A stretch of 49,021 nucleotides of DNA from Acidobacteriaceae bacterium (GTDB lineage Bacteria > Acidobacteriota > Terriglobia > Terriglobales > Acidobacteriaceae), in NCBI GenBank assembly GCA_003138365.1, contig PLFY01000183.1, positions 1 through 49,021 of the forward strand. The letters run 5' to 3'. Below the pieces are notes generated by a model, which did no database searches, was not told where the DNA came from, and saw only the letters and a program-made list of their open reading frames with translations. A program made the position numbers and the translations under genes. Shown here one piece after another: positions 17,711 to 27,292 of this stretch. Positions within the stretch are counted from its first letter, which is position 1; every line of letters begins with the position of its first letter.

Positions 17711-19606
17711 ATGCGATTGTGGCCATCTTTGCTGTTGGCTGGTTCCTTGTGCTGTGCCTCTTCAACGCACTCGGCACAGGCTACGCATCAACCCATCTCA
17801 CAAATTGAAGAATCACCAGGCGAAAAGCCCCAGATCGAGAAGATCGATCCGCCCGGCTGGTTTATCGGCCTGCCCGATCCCATGCTGCTCGTTCATGGCG
17901 AGGGCCTCCAGAAAGCGCGGTTCGCCGTGCAAGGCGAAGGCGTGAAGCTGGTCCGGACACAGACTTCAGCCAATGGACACTGGGCCTTTCTATGGATTGA
18001 AGCCGGCTCCGCAACTGCGCAAACGCTGCAAATTACTGCCGTCAACAATCAAGGGCAGGCGCAGAAGCCGTTTGCTCTGGCAGAGCGATCTCGCGATCCA
18101 CGCGCGCATCGCGGATTTTCTTCAGCCGATGTGCTTTACCTGATCATGACCGATCGCTTCGCCGACGGCAATCAAGCGAGCGATCCACCCGGCGACGATC
18201 GCACCGCCGCCCGCGGCTGGCATGGCGGCAACTTCTCCGGGATCGAACAGCATCTGGATTACCTGCAACAGCTCGGCGTTACGGCGCTTTGGACAACGCC
18301 GGTTGCTTCCAATGGCGGTATGCCTGAGTCTTACCACGGCTACGCAGCCACCGATCTTTATGCGGTGGATTCGCACTTCGGCACGCTGGATGACTATCGC
18401 CATCTTTCCGATGCGCTGCACGCAAGGGATATGAAGTTGGTGATCGACCTGGTGCCCAATCATCTTGGCGTGCAGCATCCGTGGGTGCTCGATCCGCCCG
18501 CGCCTGATTGGTTTCACGGCACGCTCGAGATTCATCGCGCGGCTACCCATGATTTCTACGAGCTGGTTGATCCTCATGCTCCCGTACAGGCGTGGCGCGA
18601 TATCACCAACGGCTGGTTTACCGATGCCATGCCCGACCTGAACCAGGAAAATCCTCTGGTCTCGCGCTATCTGATTCAGAACGCAATGTGGTGGGTGGAG
18701 ACAGCAAACCTCGACGGCATTCGCCTGGATACGTTTCCATATGTGGGCCGCGCCTTCTGGCACGATTTTCACGCCACGCTTCACAGTGTCTACCCTCATC
18801 TGACTACAGTGGGCGAGATCTTCCATCGCGATCCGGAGGTCACCTCGTTTTTCGCCGGAGGAGCGGCGCACGAGGGCATCGATACAGGTCTCGACACGCC
18901 GTTCGACTTTCCAGTCTATTTCACATTGCGCGATATCCTGGCGCATGGACAACCAATGTCGGAGCTAGCTAAGGTTCTTCGCCAGGACTCGCTCTACCCG
19001 CATCCTGAGCAGTTGGTTACGTTCATTGGCAACCACGACACCACGCGTTTTCTCACGGAAGCGAATGGTTCGGTCCCCACGCTCAAGCTGGCGCAGGGAC
19101 TTGTCCTCACGCTGCGCGGCATGCCGCAGATCTACTCCGGAGACGAGATCGGAATGACGGGCGAAAAGGACCCCGACAATCGTCACGACTTTCCCGGCGG
19201 CTTTGCCGGCAACCCGCACAACGCCTTCACCAAGGCCGGTCGCACCGCTAAAGAAGACGAGCTATTTGGCTGGACCTCCGGCCTGTTGGCGCTCCGCGCA
19301 GCGCATCCTGTGCTGCAAACCGGTATGGAACAGAATCTTTTTGCCGATCAGGATGTGTTTGCGTTTGTCCGCTCGCAGGACGGCACAGGTTGCGCTGCAG
19401 ATCACTCGAAAGAAAGATTTTTGATCGTAGTCAACAAGGCGCAGCGGAGCAGGGTTGTTCAACTGCCAATGGATCAAACGGCGCTGGCGGGGTGTGCCAC
19501 GTTTCTCGCTATGCAGCCCGCCGCGGGACTTGCTCCGTCGGTAAGCGACGGTAAACTGCACATGGAAGAGCGGGCTGAATCGATGGCGGTGTATGAGGTG
19601 CGGTAA
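17711..19606 (+). CDS. Secreted GH13 alpha-amylase family enzyme (cyclomaltodextrinase/neopullulanase-like)
   Basis: 631 residues that should cleave or rearrange alpha-glucosidic bonds in maltodextrins or cyclic dextrins. Signal peptide MRLWPSLLLAGSLCCASSTH. An N-terminal beta-sandwich (about 45-130; WFIGLPDPMLLVHGEGL) matches the N-domain of cyclomaltodextrinase-type GH13 proteins. The barrel has all four conserved regions: DLVPNHLG, GIRLDTFPY with nucleophile D340, GEIFH with acid/base E369, and IGNHDTTRF with H442-D443. A short C-terminal beta domain follows. The export signal implies periplasmic or outer-face action, unlike most cytoplasmic cyclomaltodextrinases. It is followed by the GH31 gene at about 50 nt, and the two are probably one operon for alpha-linked glucose or xylose. 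Confidence 0.9.
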   Translation: MRLWPSLLLAGSLCCASSTHSAQATHQPISQIEESPGEKPQIEKIDPPGWFIGLPDPMLLVHGEGLQKARFAVQGEGVKLVRTQTSANGHWAFLWIEAGSATAQTLQITAVNNQGQAQKPFALAERSRDPRAHRGFSSADVLYLIMTDRFADGNQASDPPGDDRTAARGWHGGNFSGIEQHLDYLQQLGVTALWTTPVASNGGMPESYHGYAATDLYAVDSHFGTLDDYRHLSDALHARDMKLVIDLVPNHLGVQHPWVLDPPAPDWFHGTLEIHRAATHDFYELVDPHAPVQAWRDITNGWFTDAMPDLNQENPLVSRYLIQNAMWWVETANLDGIRLDTFPYVGRAFWHDFHATLHSVYPHLTTVGEIFHRDPEVTSFFAGGAAHEGIDTGLDTPFDFPVYFTLRDILAHGQPMSELAKVLRQDSLYPHPEQLVTFIGNHDTTRFLTEANGSVPTLKLAQGLVLTLRGMPQIYSGDEIGMTGEKDPDNRHDFPGGFAGNPHNAFTKAGRTAKEDELFGWTSGLLALRAAHPVLQTGMEQNLFADQDVFAFVRSQDGTGCAADHSKERFLIVVNKAQRSRVVQLPMDQTALAGCATFLAMQPAAGLAPSVSDGKLHMEERAESMAVYEVR

Positions 19607-19658
19607 GGCCTCACCGCAAGCTACCTCCGCAGCGGATGAACGACCGAGAGGCAGTCAG

Positions 19659-22187
19659 GTGATTACCATTTCCAAGAACAATTGTGCCGCACTAATTCTT
19701 CTTTTTACCGCCGCTTGTTTGTTCGCTCCATGGGCAGATTCGCAAAGCCTGGCCGTGACCAATTCAGCCATCCAGACGCAACCCTTGCCCAATGGCATCG
19801 AGATATCCGGCAATGGAGTCGCACTCTGGGTAACGGCACTGCGAGACGATGTGCTGCGCGTGCGTGCAAGTGAGAACGGAGAACTTCCCGAAGACGCGTC
19901 GTGGGCAGTACTGAAGGAGGCGCGCGGGGCAAGCGTTCCAGTTACGGCGGAGAGCGCAGGCTTCAGTACGAAGGCGCTACGCGTGAGCTTCGACAGCAGC
20001 ATGCGGTTGACCGTGAGCGATCTCTCGGGCCACGTGCTGCAGCAGGACGAGCGGCCAATTGAGTATCACGGCACGGCTTTCAGAATTTATAAGTCGATGG
20101 CGCCGGAGGAACACTTCTTCGGACTAGGCGATAAGGTTGGCCCGCTCGACAGACGCAACCAGGCATTTACGGATTGGAATACGGATTCGTTCGGCTGGCA
20201 GGAGTCGACCGATCCAATCTACAAAAGCATTCCCTTCTTTCTTTCATGGAACCAGGGTCGCGTGCTTGGCGTGTTGTTTGACAACACCTGGCGGGCATTT
20301 TTCGACTTCGGAAAGGAATCTGCCGATGCTTATTCCTTCGGTGCTCCCAACGGCCCGGTTGACTACTACCTCGTCTATGGACCGGGCCCCAGGCAGGTGG
20401 TCGAAGACTATGCATGGTTGACTGGTCCGACGCCGCTGCCGCCGCTCTGGTCACTTGGCTATCAGCAATCGCGCTACAGTTACTATCCTGAAGCGCGGGT
20501 ACGTCAGATAGCCGATCGCCTCCGCGCCGACAAAATACCGGCGGATGCAATCTATCTTGACATCGACTATCAGCAGGACAATAGACCGTTCACGGTAAAT
20601 GCGGATCGATTTCCGGCATTCAAGCAGATGATCGCCGACTTGAAGAGCCAGCATTTTCACGTCGTTGCGATTACGGATCTTCACATTGCAAAGCTGCCGG
20701 ACGCGGGATACGCTCCCTACGACTCGGGTATCGCCGGCGACCATTTTGTGAAGAATCCAGGCGGCTCAATCTATGTGGCGAAGGTGTGGCCCGGCGATTC
20801 CGTCTTTCCAGATTTTACACAGCAGCAGACGCGCGCTTGGTGGGGCACCCTCTACAAGGATTTTGTTGCAGATGGCATTGCAGGTTTCTGGAACGACATG
20901 AACGAGCCAGCGATCTTTGGGGTGCCGACAAAGACGATGCCGGACGATATCCAGCACCGCATCGATGAGCCGGGCTTCAGGAAGCGCGCGGCAACGCATC
21001 TTGAAATCCACAATGTTTATGGGATGGAAAACTCGCGTGCTACTTATGATGGTTTAAGAAGCATTGAGCCCAATGTACGTCCTTTTGTGCTGACGCGTGC
21101 CAGCTATGCCGGCGGGCAGCGCTACGCAGCTACTTGGACCGGAGACAATAGCTCAACGTGGAATCATCTGCGCCTGACCACTCCAATGCTGGAGAATTTG
21201 GGCCTGAGCGGCTTTGCGCTGAGCGGAGCCGATGTGGGAGGATTCGCCGGGTCGCCGCAGCCCGATCTGCTCACCAAATGGCTCGAGGTTGGCGCCTTTC
21301 AGCCCATCGATCGCGATCACACCGCGGCGGGAACCAACGATCAGGAGCCATGGGTCGATGGGCCGGAACAAGAGGCGATTCGCCGCCATTATATTGAGGA
21401 ACGTTACAAGCTGATGCCCTATCTCTATAGCACGGCAGAAGAGATGTCGCGAACGGGCCTGCCCATTGTGCGGCCTCTCTTCCTCGAGTTTCCCGATGCG
21501 GCCGAGGACCGTCATCCCATCGATCTGGATGCGCCTGCGGAGTTTCTCTTTGGCCCTGACCTTCTGGTTGCCCCTGCTCCCTACCCGGATGAGTTAGATA
21601 AGTACGAAGTTCAACTGCCGCCGGGCGTTTGGTACGACTATTGGACGGGAGAACGAATCGATCGCTCGGTTGCCGTGGAGAGCCGCGATGCGGAGCAGAA
21701 GAAGGGTGCTCAGGCACAGGCGCGCGAAACTTTGCTCAAGCCACTTATTGTTCAGCCGAGCGTCGCTGTGCTGCCTGTGTTCGTAAGAGGCGGCTCGATT
21801 ATACCGATTGCGCCGCTAACTCAAAGCACCATGGACACTCACGCCGGTCCGCTAACTCTGCGCGTATACGTGGGTGAAGACTGCAAAGGGACGCTCTATC
21901 AGGATGATGGTACTTCGTACGATTTCAAACAGGGAATGTTCCTGCGAATCGACAGCACCTGCTCCGTGGACCACGGTGCACTGCATATCCATGTTGGACC
22001 GCACCAGGGAAGTTATGAAGCGTGGTGGTCGCAGATAACAATCGAGGTCTACGGATGGAAAGTCCCGGATGCACACGCCAAACTCGCGGGCAAGAATGTG
22101 AAGATCACATGGAACAGCGCAATCAACGCCTGGCAGGCGACCGTCCCGGACGGCGGCAAAGGACTGGAGCTCGCTTTCGAGCAATAA
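19659..22187 (+). CDS. Secreted GH31 family alpha-glycosidase (alpha-glucosidase or alpha-xylosidase)
   Basis: 842 residues from GTG 19659. That start has gagaggcag just upstream and puts a signal peptide (NNCAALILLFTAACLFAPWA) at the N-terminus. An ATG at 19593 would overlap the GH13 gene. The order is an N-terminal galactose-mutarotase-like sandwich, then a TIM barrel with nucleophile D413 in WNDMNEPAIFG and general acid D496 in ATWTGDNSSTWNHL, then beta domains. The segment PLPPLWSLGYQQSRYSYYPE is the classic GH31 entry. GH31 removes terminal alpha-glucose or alpha-xylose; with GH44 nearby, xyloglucan side-chain trimming is one reading, and with GH13 beside it maltodextrin hydrolysis is the other. 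Sequence alone does not decide. Confidence 0.92.
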   Translation: MITISKNNCAALILLFTAACLFAPWADSQSLAVTNSAIQTQPLPNGIEISGNGVALWVTALRDDVLRVRASENGELPEDASWAVLKEARGASVPVTAESAGFSTKALRVSFDSSMRLTVSDLSGHVLQQDERPIEYHGTAFRIYKSMAPEEHFFGLGDKVGPLDRRNQAFTDWNTDSFGWQESTDPIYKSIPFFLSWNQGRVLGVLFDNTWRAFFDFGKESADAYSFGAPNGPVDYYLVYGPGPRQVVEDYAWLTGPTPLPPLWSLGYQQSRYSYYPEARVRQIADRLRADKIPADAIYLDIDYQQDNRPFTVNADRFPAFKQMIADLKSQHFHVVAITDLHIAKLPDAGYAPYDSGIAGDHFVKNPGGSIYVAKVWPGDSVFPDFTQQQTRAWWGTLYKDFVADGIAGFWNDMNEPAIFGVPTKTMPDDIQHRIDEPGFRKRAATHLEIHNVYGMENSRATYDGLRSIEPNVRPFVLTRASYAGGQRYAATWTGDNSSTWNHLRLTTPMLENLGLSGFALSGADVGGFAGSPQPDLLTKWLEVGAFQPIDRDHTAAGTNDQEPWVDGPEQEAIRRHYIEERYKLMPYLYSTAEEMSRTGLPIVRPLFLEFPDAAEDRHPIDLDAPAEFLFGPDLLVAPAPYPDELDKYEVQLPPGVWYDYWTGERIDRSVAVESRDAEQKKGAQAQARETLLKPLIVQPSVAVLPVFVRGGSIIPIAPLTQSTMDTHAGPLTLRVYVGEDCKGTLYQDDGTSYDFKQGMFLRIDSTCSVDHGALHIHVGPHQGSYEAWWSQITIEVYGWKVPDAHAKLAGKNVKITWNSAINAWQATVPDGGKGLELAFEQ

Positions 22188-22236
22188 TTCTGCTCAAGTT
22201 GTTCGACACTACAACGATCTTGCGCGCAACGTCAAC

Positions 22237-22731
22237 CTACACAGTGACCATAGCCGCCGCTTCAGGTGCCACCAACGCCACGGGAAGACGCGCACCGTTC
22301 TGGTTGACTATATCGATGCCAGGATGCGCGCGATGCAGCCAGACGGGCGCCGGCAGGCCGGGTATATCCAGGATCACCTGGATACCATTGGCCTGCATCT
22401 TGTCCATCACCGTGTCGAACCACGCGAAGTCGAACTTGCCTTGCGTGGGCTCAAACGAGTCCCACGAAAGATCTCCCATGCGAACGACGTTGAATCCCAC
22501 GTGCTTCATGATCGCAATATCGCGATCGATCTGCTCCGGGGTACGATCGATGGGCTGGTAACATGCGCCCACAAAGAGCTGCCCCGGCCCCGGCCAATTT
22601 CGATGGACGGGAATATCCTGAGCGGCAGAAAACGCGCTGAGAGCCAATCCGACAGCCAGAGAAAACGCAAGCTGCTTTCCTGAGGCACTCGGGCATTGCC
22701 AATGACGCGACAACCAAATCTTTTTTCTCAT
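22237..22731 (-). pseudogene. GH42 beta-galactosidase fragment (N-terminal quarter)
   Basis: 164 residues. A signal peptide (QLAFSLAVGLALSAFSAAQ) is followed by the opening strands of a GH42 barrel: GACYQPIDRTPEQIDRDIAI, MKHVGFNVVRMGDLSWDSFE, GKFDFAWFDTVMDKMQANGI and LPAPVWLHRAHPGIDIVNQN. Full enzymes have 650 or more residues, and both catalytic glutamates would lie beyond this point. After NGARLP the frame runs into about 14 unrelated residues and stops. The 5' end is intact, with AAGGG before the ATG. It reads as a gene cut by a deletion next to the GH31 3' end, probably inactive, though a short exported product could still be made. Confidence 0.75.
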
Positions 22732-22802
22732 GAAGCCCTTCTTGCAGGAGAAAGCTACAAGGCGTTTTATGTTTCTTCAGGACCACCTCGACCCGAGCCA
22801 CA

Positions 22803-22831
22803 CCTCCATGGCGCGATGAGCACCATGGAGG
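22803..22831 (-). terminator. Stem-loop after the GH44 gene
   Basis: Perfect 9-bp stem cctccatgg / ccatggagg with an 11-nt loop, 22 nt past the GH44 stop on the minus strand. No T-run. The stem shares the ctccatgg core with the hairpin after the receptor gene. Confidence 0.45.
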
Positions 22832-22852
22832 GACAAATCGGCTGCTGTGGGA

Positions 22853-25516
22853 TCAGTTGGCAGTTTCGGTAAAGGTGACCGAAGCTCCACCGAGTGCGAA
22901 CTGATCCTGCGCGGTAACAGTCACTGTTCCTTTGGATGACGGCAGCGTCAGAGTCACCGAGGCGGTGCCCGATGAGTTGGTCAGGGCTATCACGCTGGTT
23001 CCGCTGGTTGTGCCGTTGGAGAGCGTACCGGCCGACGTGCTGAACAGAATGCCCGCGCCGGTGGCCGAGCCTCCTGACTGGCCAGGAGCCAACGTGACGG
23101 TCAGGGGTTGCGCAAGGGCCGTTCCAGCGCTGCCCGACTGATTATTGCCCGACTGGGTAAGCGTGGCGGGTGGGTTGCCGACAACGATCCATCCGCCCTG
23201 GGTCTGGGTTGCCGTGCCGTCGCTGCCCGTAACGGTAAAGTGGCAAAAGCCGGGAGTGCTTCCCGCGTTTACGGTGATGGTTCCGGGCTGTGTCGTGGCG
23301 ATGGTGGCGTTGCTGAGCGCCGGCGAGCCGCTGCAGGCCGCGGCTCCCTCGTATGCGTCAAAGACCGCCGAGGTGAGCGTTACATTGGCGCTCCCGCTGA
23401 AGATCGCCGGATGAAGGGTTGCGGAACCCGAGGCGGGAACCATGATGTCGTCCGGGTTCAGGTACCACTCCGACGCGGGTTTGGTGGACTCCGTTCCGGT
23501 GAGCACCAGCAGAGTAACGCTGTAGGGCGCAAAGTTCTGCGTCGCGCTCCAGGCCGCGGAACTGGAAGCCACGATGGATGCCGAGGCCGTCGACGACACC
23601 GTGTACGCAATATAGGTGCTTGGGCTGAACCCGTTCAGATTGAACGTGGCCTGCGCCGTGTTGGCGGGCTCCTCGTTCAAAACCATGATCGTCATCTCCG
23701 TACCGGTCGAGTTAAGCGCGGCATAGCTCGAAAACAGATTCGGATTGCCGTTGTTTAGATCGGAGACCGAAACCGTCCCAAATCCGTGATGCGCGCCGTC
23801 GTAGTTGGTGTACAGCTTCAGCGCCTGGTAGTTCGGGTTGCCTTGCGTCGGTGCTCCCCAGCGCGTTGCAAACGAAAGACCCTCGCTGCCGAAGATGCCA
23901 TAGGCTTCTGCATCTCCCAGCGCCGTCGAGAAGTCCGATTCCTGATAGAAAGCTGCGCTCCACTCCGTGAACGAAAGCGGTGTTCCAGGATAGATCGCAT
24001 TCACCAGCGCCTTCATGCGCGGAATGCGGAAGGGGATGGTTCTGTTGGGCTCAATGCTGGTGGCGTAGATCTGGTTGACGGTTCCCGAAGTGCTCACATA
24101 GGTCGGATCCCAGTAATCGCGGTAGACGGACGCGGAAAGCGCCTGCAATTGCGCAGTGGTAAGCCCCGTCGTATTGGCGTCGGCATAGGCGTGGATGTCG
24201 AAAACGTCCAGCGTCCGTGCGCCGTTGATGGTGTCCATCCAATTGACCTGGTTCAGCCACCACGGCAGATAGTCCACTCCACCGTGATCGCCCTTGTCGG
24301 CGCTATTGGCGCCGTTCCAGTAGTACCACCAGCAGCATGTCACCGGACCGAAGCGCACGGCCGCCGGATCCCATGTCTTTAGGCTCCCCGCCTCACTCTC
24401 AAACATGTTGGCGAGCTCATCGTAGCCCGAGGGGGCAGGGTGAACATCCCGATGCGTACCCCCCCAGATATCGACTTCGTTGTCCATATCGTAGAAATGG
24501 CAGGACGTAATCGCTGTGTAGGGCACCGCGCAGGTGCCGCTGCCGAAGGCTGTGGCAAGCGCCTGCGCCCACGGCTCGCGATAAACGCAATTTCCTGACG
24601 GGCAAGGCTGACTGGAGCTGTCGAGGAGCGGATAGTAGGCTGTGGTGACTGGGGATGTGGTCACAGGCGTCGAGCAGTCCGGTTCAAGGCCGTCGCCGGC
24701 ATCATGGTTGTATTGATCGACAGCGCACTGCGCGCCATAAGTTGCGACGGAGAAGCTCCAGTTGCCGTTGCTTCCATTCTCGGCGGCTTTGGCCACCCAT
24801 CCCAACGTCGCCATGGTGGTCAGCGGGTGGCTTCCGGCATTCTGGACATCCGTAATAAATTGCACGGAATCGCTCTCCGCTCCGTTTCCGCCGGTATTGA
24901 AGTCTTCGAAGTAGTAGTCCGCGTCTGCGTTGTACGTGTGCAGTTGCCAGTTGTAGGTTGACGAGGCGTTTCCGCCCCAGCGGGCCAGGGACGTGCCCGA
25001 GTCGGAGACGCTCGAGGTATCGTCAAGATTGCCGCCATAAACAAATGGGCTGATCTGGTGCCGATTGGCCAGAACGTCGATGTTGACCGCGACGGCTGCG
25101 GCGGTGCCCGAGGTGACAGTGACCGAGCCGGTTCCGGAAGCACTGTTGTATGCCGCGGAGCTGGCGCTGTCTGGAGTGTACTGGGCGGTCAGTGTGTCAG
25201 AGCCCATGGCCAGCGATCCAGCCGGAATCGTAATGGACGCCGAGCCTGAACTCAGCGTAGTGGCGGATGAAGTATAGGCTCCGCCGGAGAGAACCACCGA
25301 GCCAGTGGGCGTGCCACTCGATCCGGTGACCGCAATGGTAACGCTGAGGCTCTGCGCCGTGGTGATACTGGCCGATGCAGGTGTGACGGTCACTGTGGGC
25401 GTGGTAGGATTCTGACTCGCCCCCCCGCCTCCCTGGCTTCCGCTGCCGCATGCCCCAATTGAAAGAGCAATTGTGGAAAGGAGAAAAACGAGAAACAGCT
25501 TTGCAAGTCGATTCAT
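22853..25516 (-). CDS. GH44 endoglucanase/xyloglucanase lipoprotein with Ig-like domains
   Basis: 887 residues from ATG 25516 (purine-rich aaaaggggg upstream; ATG 25573 is less likely). A lipoprotein signal (FLVFLLSTIALSIGAC) predicts anchoring to a membrane surface. Residues 30-135 form a bacterial Ig-like domain (VTVTPASASITTAQSLSVTI). The GH44 domain (about 140-640) has LARWGGNASSTYNW, acid/base E347 in DMDNEVDIWGGTH followed by RDVHP, and nucleophile E518 in LSFTEWSAAF. The C-terminus adds a disulphide-type region (VVGNPP preceded by CHFTVTGSDG) and another Ig-like domain. GH44 enzymes cut beta-1,4-glucan, often xyloglucan or mixed hemicellulose. It opens the minus-strand side of the CAZyme region, just downstream of GH39. 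Confidence 0.88.
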   Translation of the reverse strand: MNRLAKLFLVFLLSTIALSIGACGSGSQGGGGASQNPTTPTVTVTPASASITTAQSLSVTIAVTGSSGTPTGSVVLSGGAYTSSATTLSSGSASITIPAGSLAMGSDTLTAQYTPDSASSAAYNSASGTGSVTVTSGTAAAVAVNIDVLANRHQISPFVYGGNLDDTSSVSDSGTSLARWGGNASSTYNWQLHTYNADADYYFEDFNTGGNGAESDSVQFITDVQNAGSHPLTTMATLGWVAKAAENGSNGNWSFSVATYGAQCAVDQYNHDAGDGLEPDCSTPVTTSPVTTAYYPLLDSSSQPCPSGNCVYREPWAQALATAFGSGTCAVPYTAITSCHFYDMDNEVDIWGGTHRDVHPAPSGYDELANMFESEAGSLKTWDPAAVRFGPVTCCWWYYWNGANSADKGDHGGVDYLPWWLNQVNWMDTINGARTLDVFDIHAYADANTTGLTTAQLQALSASVYRDYWDPTYVSTSGTVNQIYATSIEPNRTIPFRIPRMKALVNAIYPGTPLSFTEWSAAFYQESDFSTALGDAEAYGIFGSEGLSFATRWGAPTQGNPNYQALKLYTNYDGAHHGFGTVSVSDLNNGNPNLFSSYAALNSTGTEMTIMVLNEEPANTAQATFNLNGFSPSTYIAYTVSSTASASIVASSSAAWSATQNFAPYSVTLLVLTGTESTKPASEWYLNPDDIMVPASGSATLHPAIFSGSANVTLTSAVFDAYEGAAACSGSPALSNATIATTQPGTITVNAGSTPGFCHFTVTGSDGTATQTQGGWIVVGNPPATLTQSGNNQSGSAGTALAQPLTVTLAPGQSGGSATGAGILFSTSAGTLSNGTTSGTSVIALTNSSGTASVTLTLPSSKGTVTVTAQDQFALGGASVTFTETAN

Positions 25517-25629
25517 ACGAATGCCCCCTTTTGACCCAGCAGACTCTGGGAAGAGCTCGCAGGCGGTTTCCATGACAACAGATCCTATTTCTCACATCGC
25601 TTGATCGTCCCGGCGGAACCATTCCTCAA

Positions 25630-27225
25630 TTAATTCGCCCGAGCGCTTTCCAGCGTGATGAGCACGATGTCGTTACTCTTCATCGGCACAGAAAACTGAA
25701 TCGTGCCGTCAGGACCACCCCGCACGGTTTTGTCGGTCTCCGGCAGATCGCGGGTCAATTCGTTCAGATGTGCGACCTGATCCGCGCTCAGCTCTTTGGG
25801 AGAACCCATCTCAATGTATGCGGAGTAAGCATCGTTCGCGCGATACCCGGTGCGATGAACTTCCAAGCGATAAGCTTCATTCGGCACAAGATGAGTTACA
25901 TGCAACTCAACGGGCGCCGCAGCTTCATTGGGAATGAGCTTTGTGTAAAAGGATCGGTTGCTCACCTTCTGGTTCGGCTGCTCGAAATCCCAAATGACGG
26001 CCGCAAGGTTCCCACCGTGAGATGCCAGCATCGCCTGCGGATCGGTTGTCCTGAGACTGTCGCCCTGCAGCGCATGAAGGTACTTATAAGCGAAATACGC
26101 CGGCTTGCGAATTCCTTGTGGATTGAGCAGGCCGAATCCGCCTTGAAACGGCGCCGTCGGAGGTCCGGGTTCTTCGAACAAATCGGTGTAGGTCCAATAG
26201 CTCATACCCTGCGCCAATCCTTCGCTGGCTTTGAGCTTGGTCAGAATGTACGGCGCGCTGATGTAGGAATCATGCACAGAGTCGCGTGGCGTATAACTGG
26301 TGCTCCACTCGCTGAAGTACAGCGGAAGACCTGGAAACGGCGAAGCCGAGATCTGCGTGCGAACCCGCCGCACGTCTCCGATGATTGCATCGGGTGACGG
26401 ATCGAGCTTTGTATCGGACTTCCCGTTTTCATCGAGGAATCCGCCTTGAACGCCGTACGTGTGCGTAGTCACGAAGTCGACAGCTGCGCCGCTCTGCTTC
26501 ACGTGCTCGAGAAACTCGGGGACCCATGCCGCCCCGGCAGTGCTCGGTCCTCCCACCCGCAACGCAGGATCAATGGACTTGATGGTATTCGAAGTCAGAT
26601 CGAAGAGCTCGAAGTAGGCTTTCCGATCGCCGTTTTCCCAGAAGCCGGAGAGGTTCGGCTCGTTCCACACTTCGAAAAACCACGTCCGCACTTCGTCTCT
26701 CCCATAGCGCGCTTCAATGTGGCGGATGAAAGCGTCCACAAGGTCGTGCCATGCTTCCGGTTTCGGGTGCGATGTGTTGCCATGCCAATAGAAGATGCTG
26801 TTCTCTGAGGTCGCAAGCGCCTTCGGCGTGAAACCAAGCTCGACAAACGGCCGGATGTGGCGGGCCAGCAAGTCGTCGTAAAGCTGGTCAATCTTTGACC
26901 AGTTGTAGACGGTCTTGCCACCTTCGATTCGCACTGTTCCCAACACGTCATGAAAGATTGCGTGAAAGCGGATGTAGCGAAAGCCGAGTTCATCCACAGC
27001 GAGCTTGAGCTGCGCCTGGCTGTCATCGCGAATCAGCGTGCCCGGATAGTCAGACCCAACAGACAGATCGAAGAAGCGATTTACCGGCCCTTTCGTGTCT
27101 TTGAAATCCACGAGAATGACGCGGGGAGAGGTCTGTTGCGATTGAGCCGCAGAAGATAAGGCAGATAAAGCCACAAGAAAACCAATGGCAGGGAATGAAA
27201 CCGCTCGCAGAACTGAACTGAACAT
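25630..27225 (-). CDS. GH39 family glycosidase (beta-xylosidase-like)
   Basis: 531 residues with an N-terminal signal (FPAIGFLVALSALSSAAQ). The TIM barrel is GH39-like: RYIRFHAIFHDVLG, YNWSKIDQLYDDLLARHIRP, acid/base E189 in FEVWNEPNLSGFW, and nucleophile E306 in LYFSEWSTSYTPRD. YGRDEVRTWFFEVWNEP is the family signature stretch. A beta-sandwich closes the protein. GH39 covers beta-xylosidase and alpha-iduronidase; a bacterium in a hemicellulose locus favours beta-xylosidase (inference). It is read in the same direction as the esterase-family gene upstream (67 nt away) and GH44 downstream (113 nt away), so the three may be one transcript. Confidence 0.88.
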   Translation of the reverse strand: MFSSVLRAVSFPAIGFLVALSALSSAAQSQQTSPRVILVDFKDTKGPVNRFFDLSVGSDYPGTLIRDDSQAQLKLAVDELGFRYIRFHAIFHDVLGTVRIEGGKTVYNWSKIDQLYDDLLARHIRPFVELGFTPKALATSENSIFYWHGNTSHPKPEAWHDLVDAFIRHIEARYGRDEVRTWFFEVWNEPNLSGFWENGDRKAYFELFDLTSNTIKSIDPALRVGGPSTAGAAWVPEFLEHVKQSGAAVDFVTTHTYGVQGGFLDENGKSDTKLDPSPDAIIGDVRRVRTQISASPFPGLPLYFSEWSTSYTPRDSVHDSYISAPYILTKLKASEGLAQGMSYWTYTDLFEEPGPPTAPFQGGFGLLNPQGIRKPAYFAYKYLHALQGDSLRTTDPQAMLASHGGNLAAVIWDFEQPNQKVSNRSFYTKLIPNEAAAPVELHVTHLVPNEAYRLEVHRTGYRANDAYSAYIEMGSPKELSADQVAHLNELTRDLPETDKTVRGGPDGTIQFSVPMKSNDIVLITLESARAN

Positions 27226-27292
27226 GGACTTGTACCTTTTTCAAAGAGTTTTGCTGCTGAGATTGAAGCATGTCTTCGCGCGAGCCGCACTC

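Noticed and set aside
17392-17712. Basic 106-residue frame in the receptor-GH13 gap
   Set aside because: Crosses the terminator hairpin, has no ribosome site and no recognisable fold.
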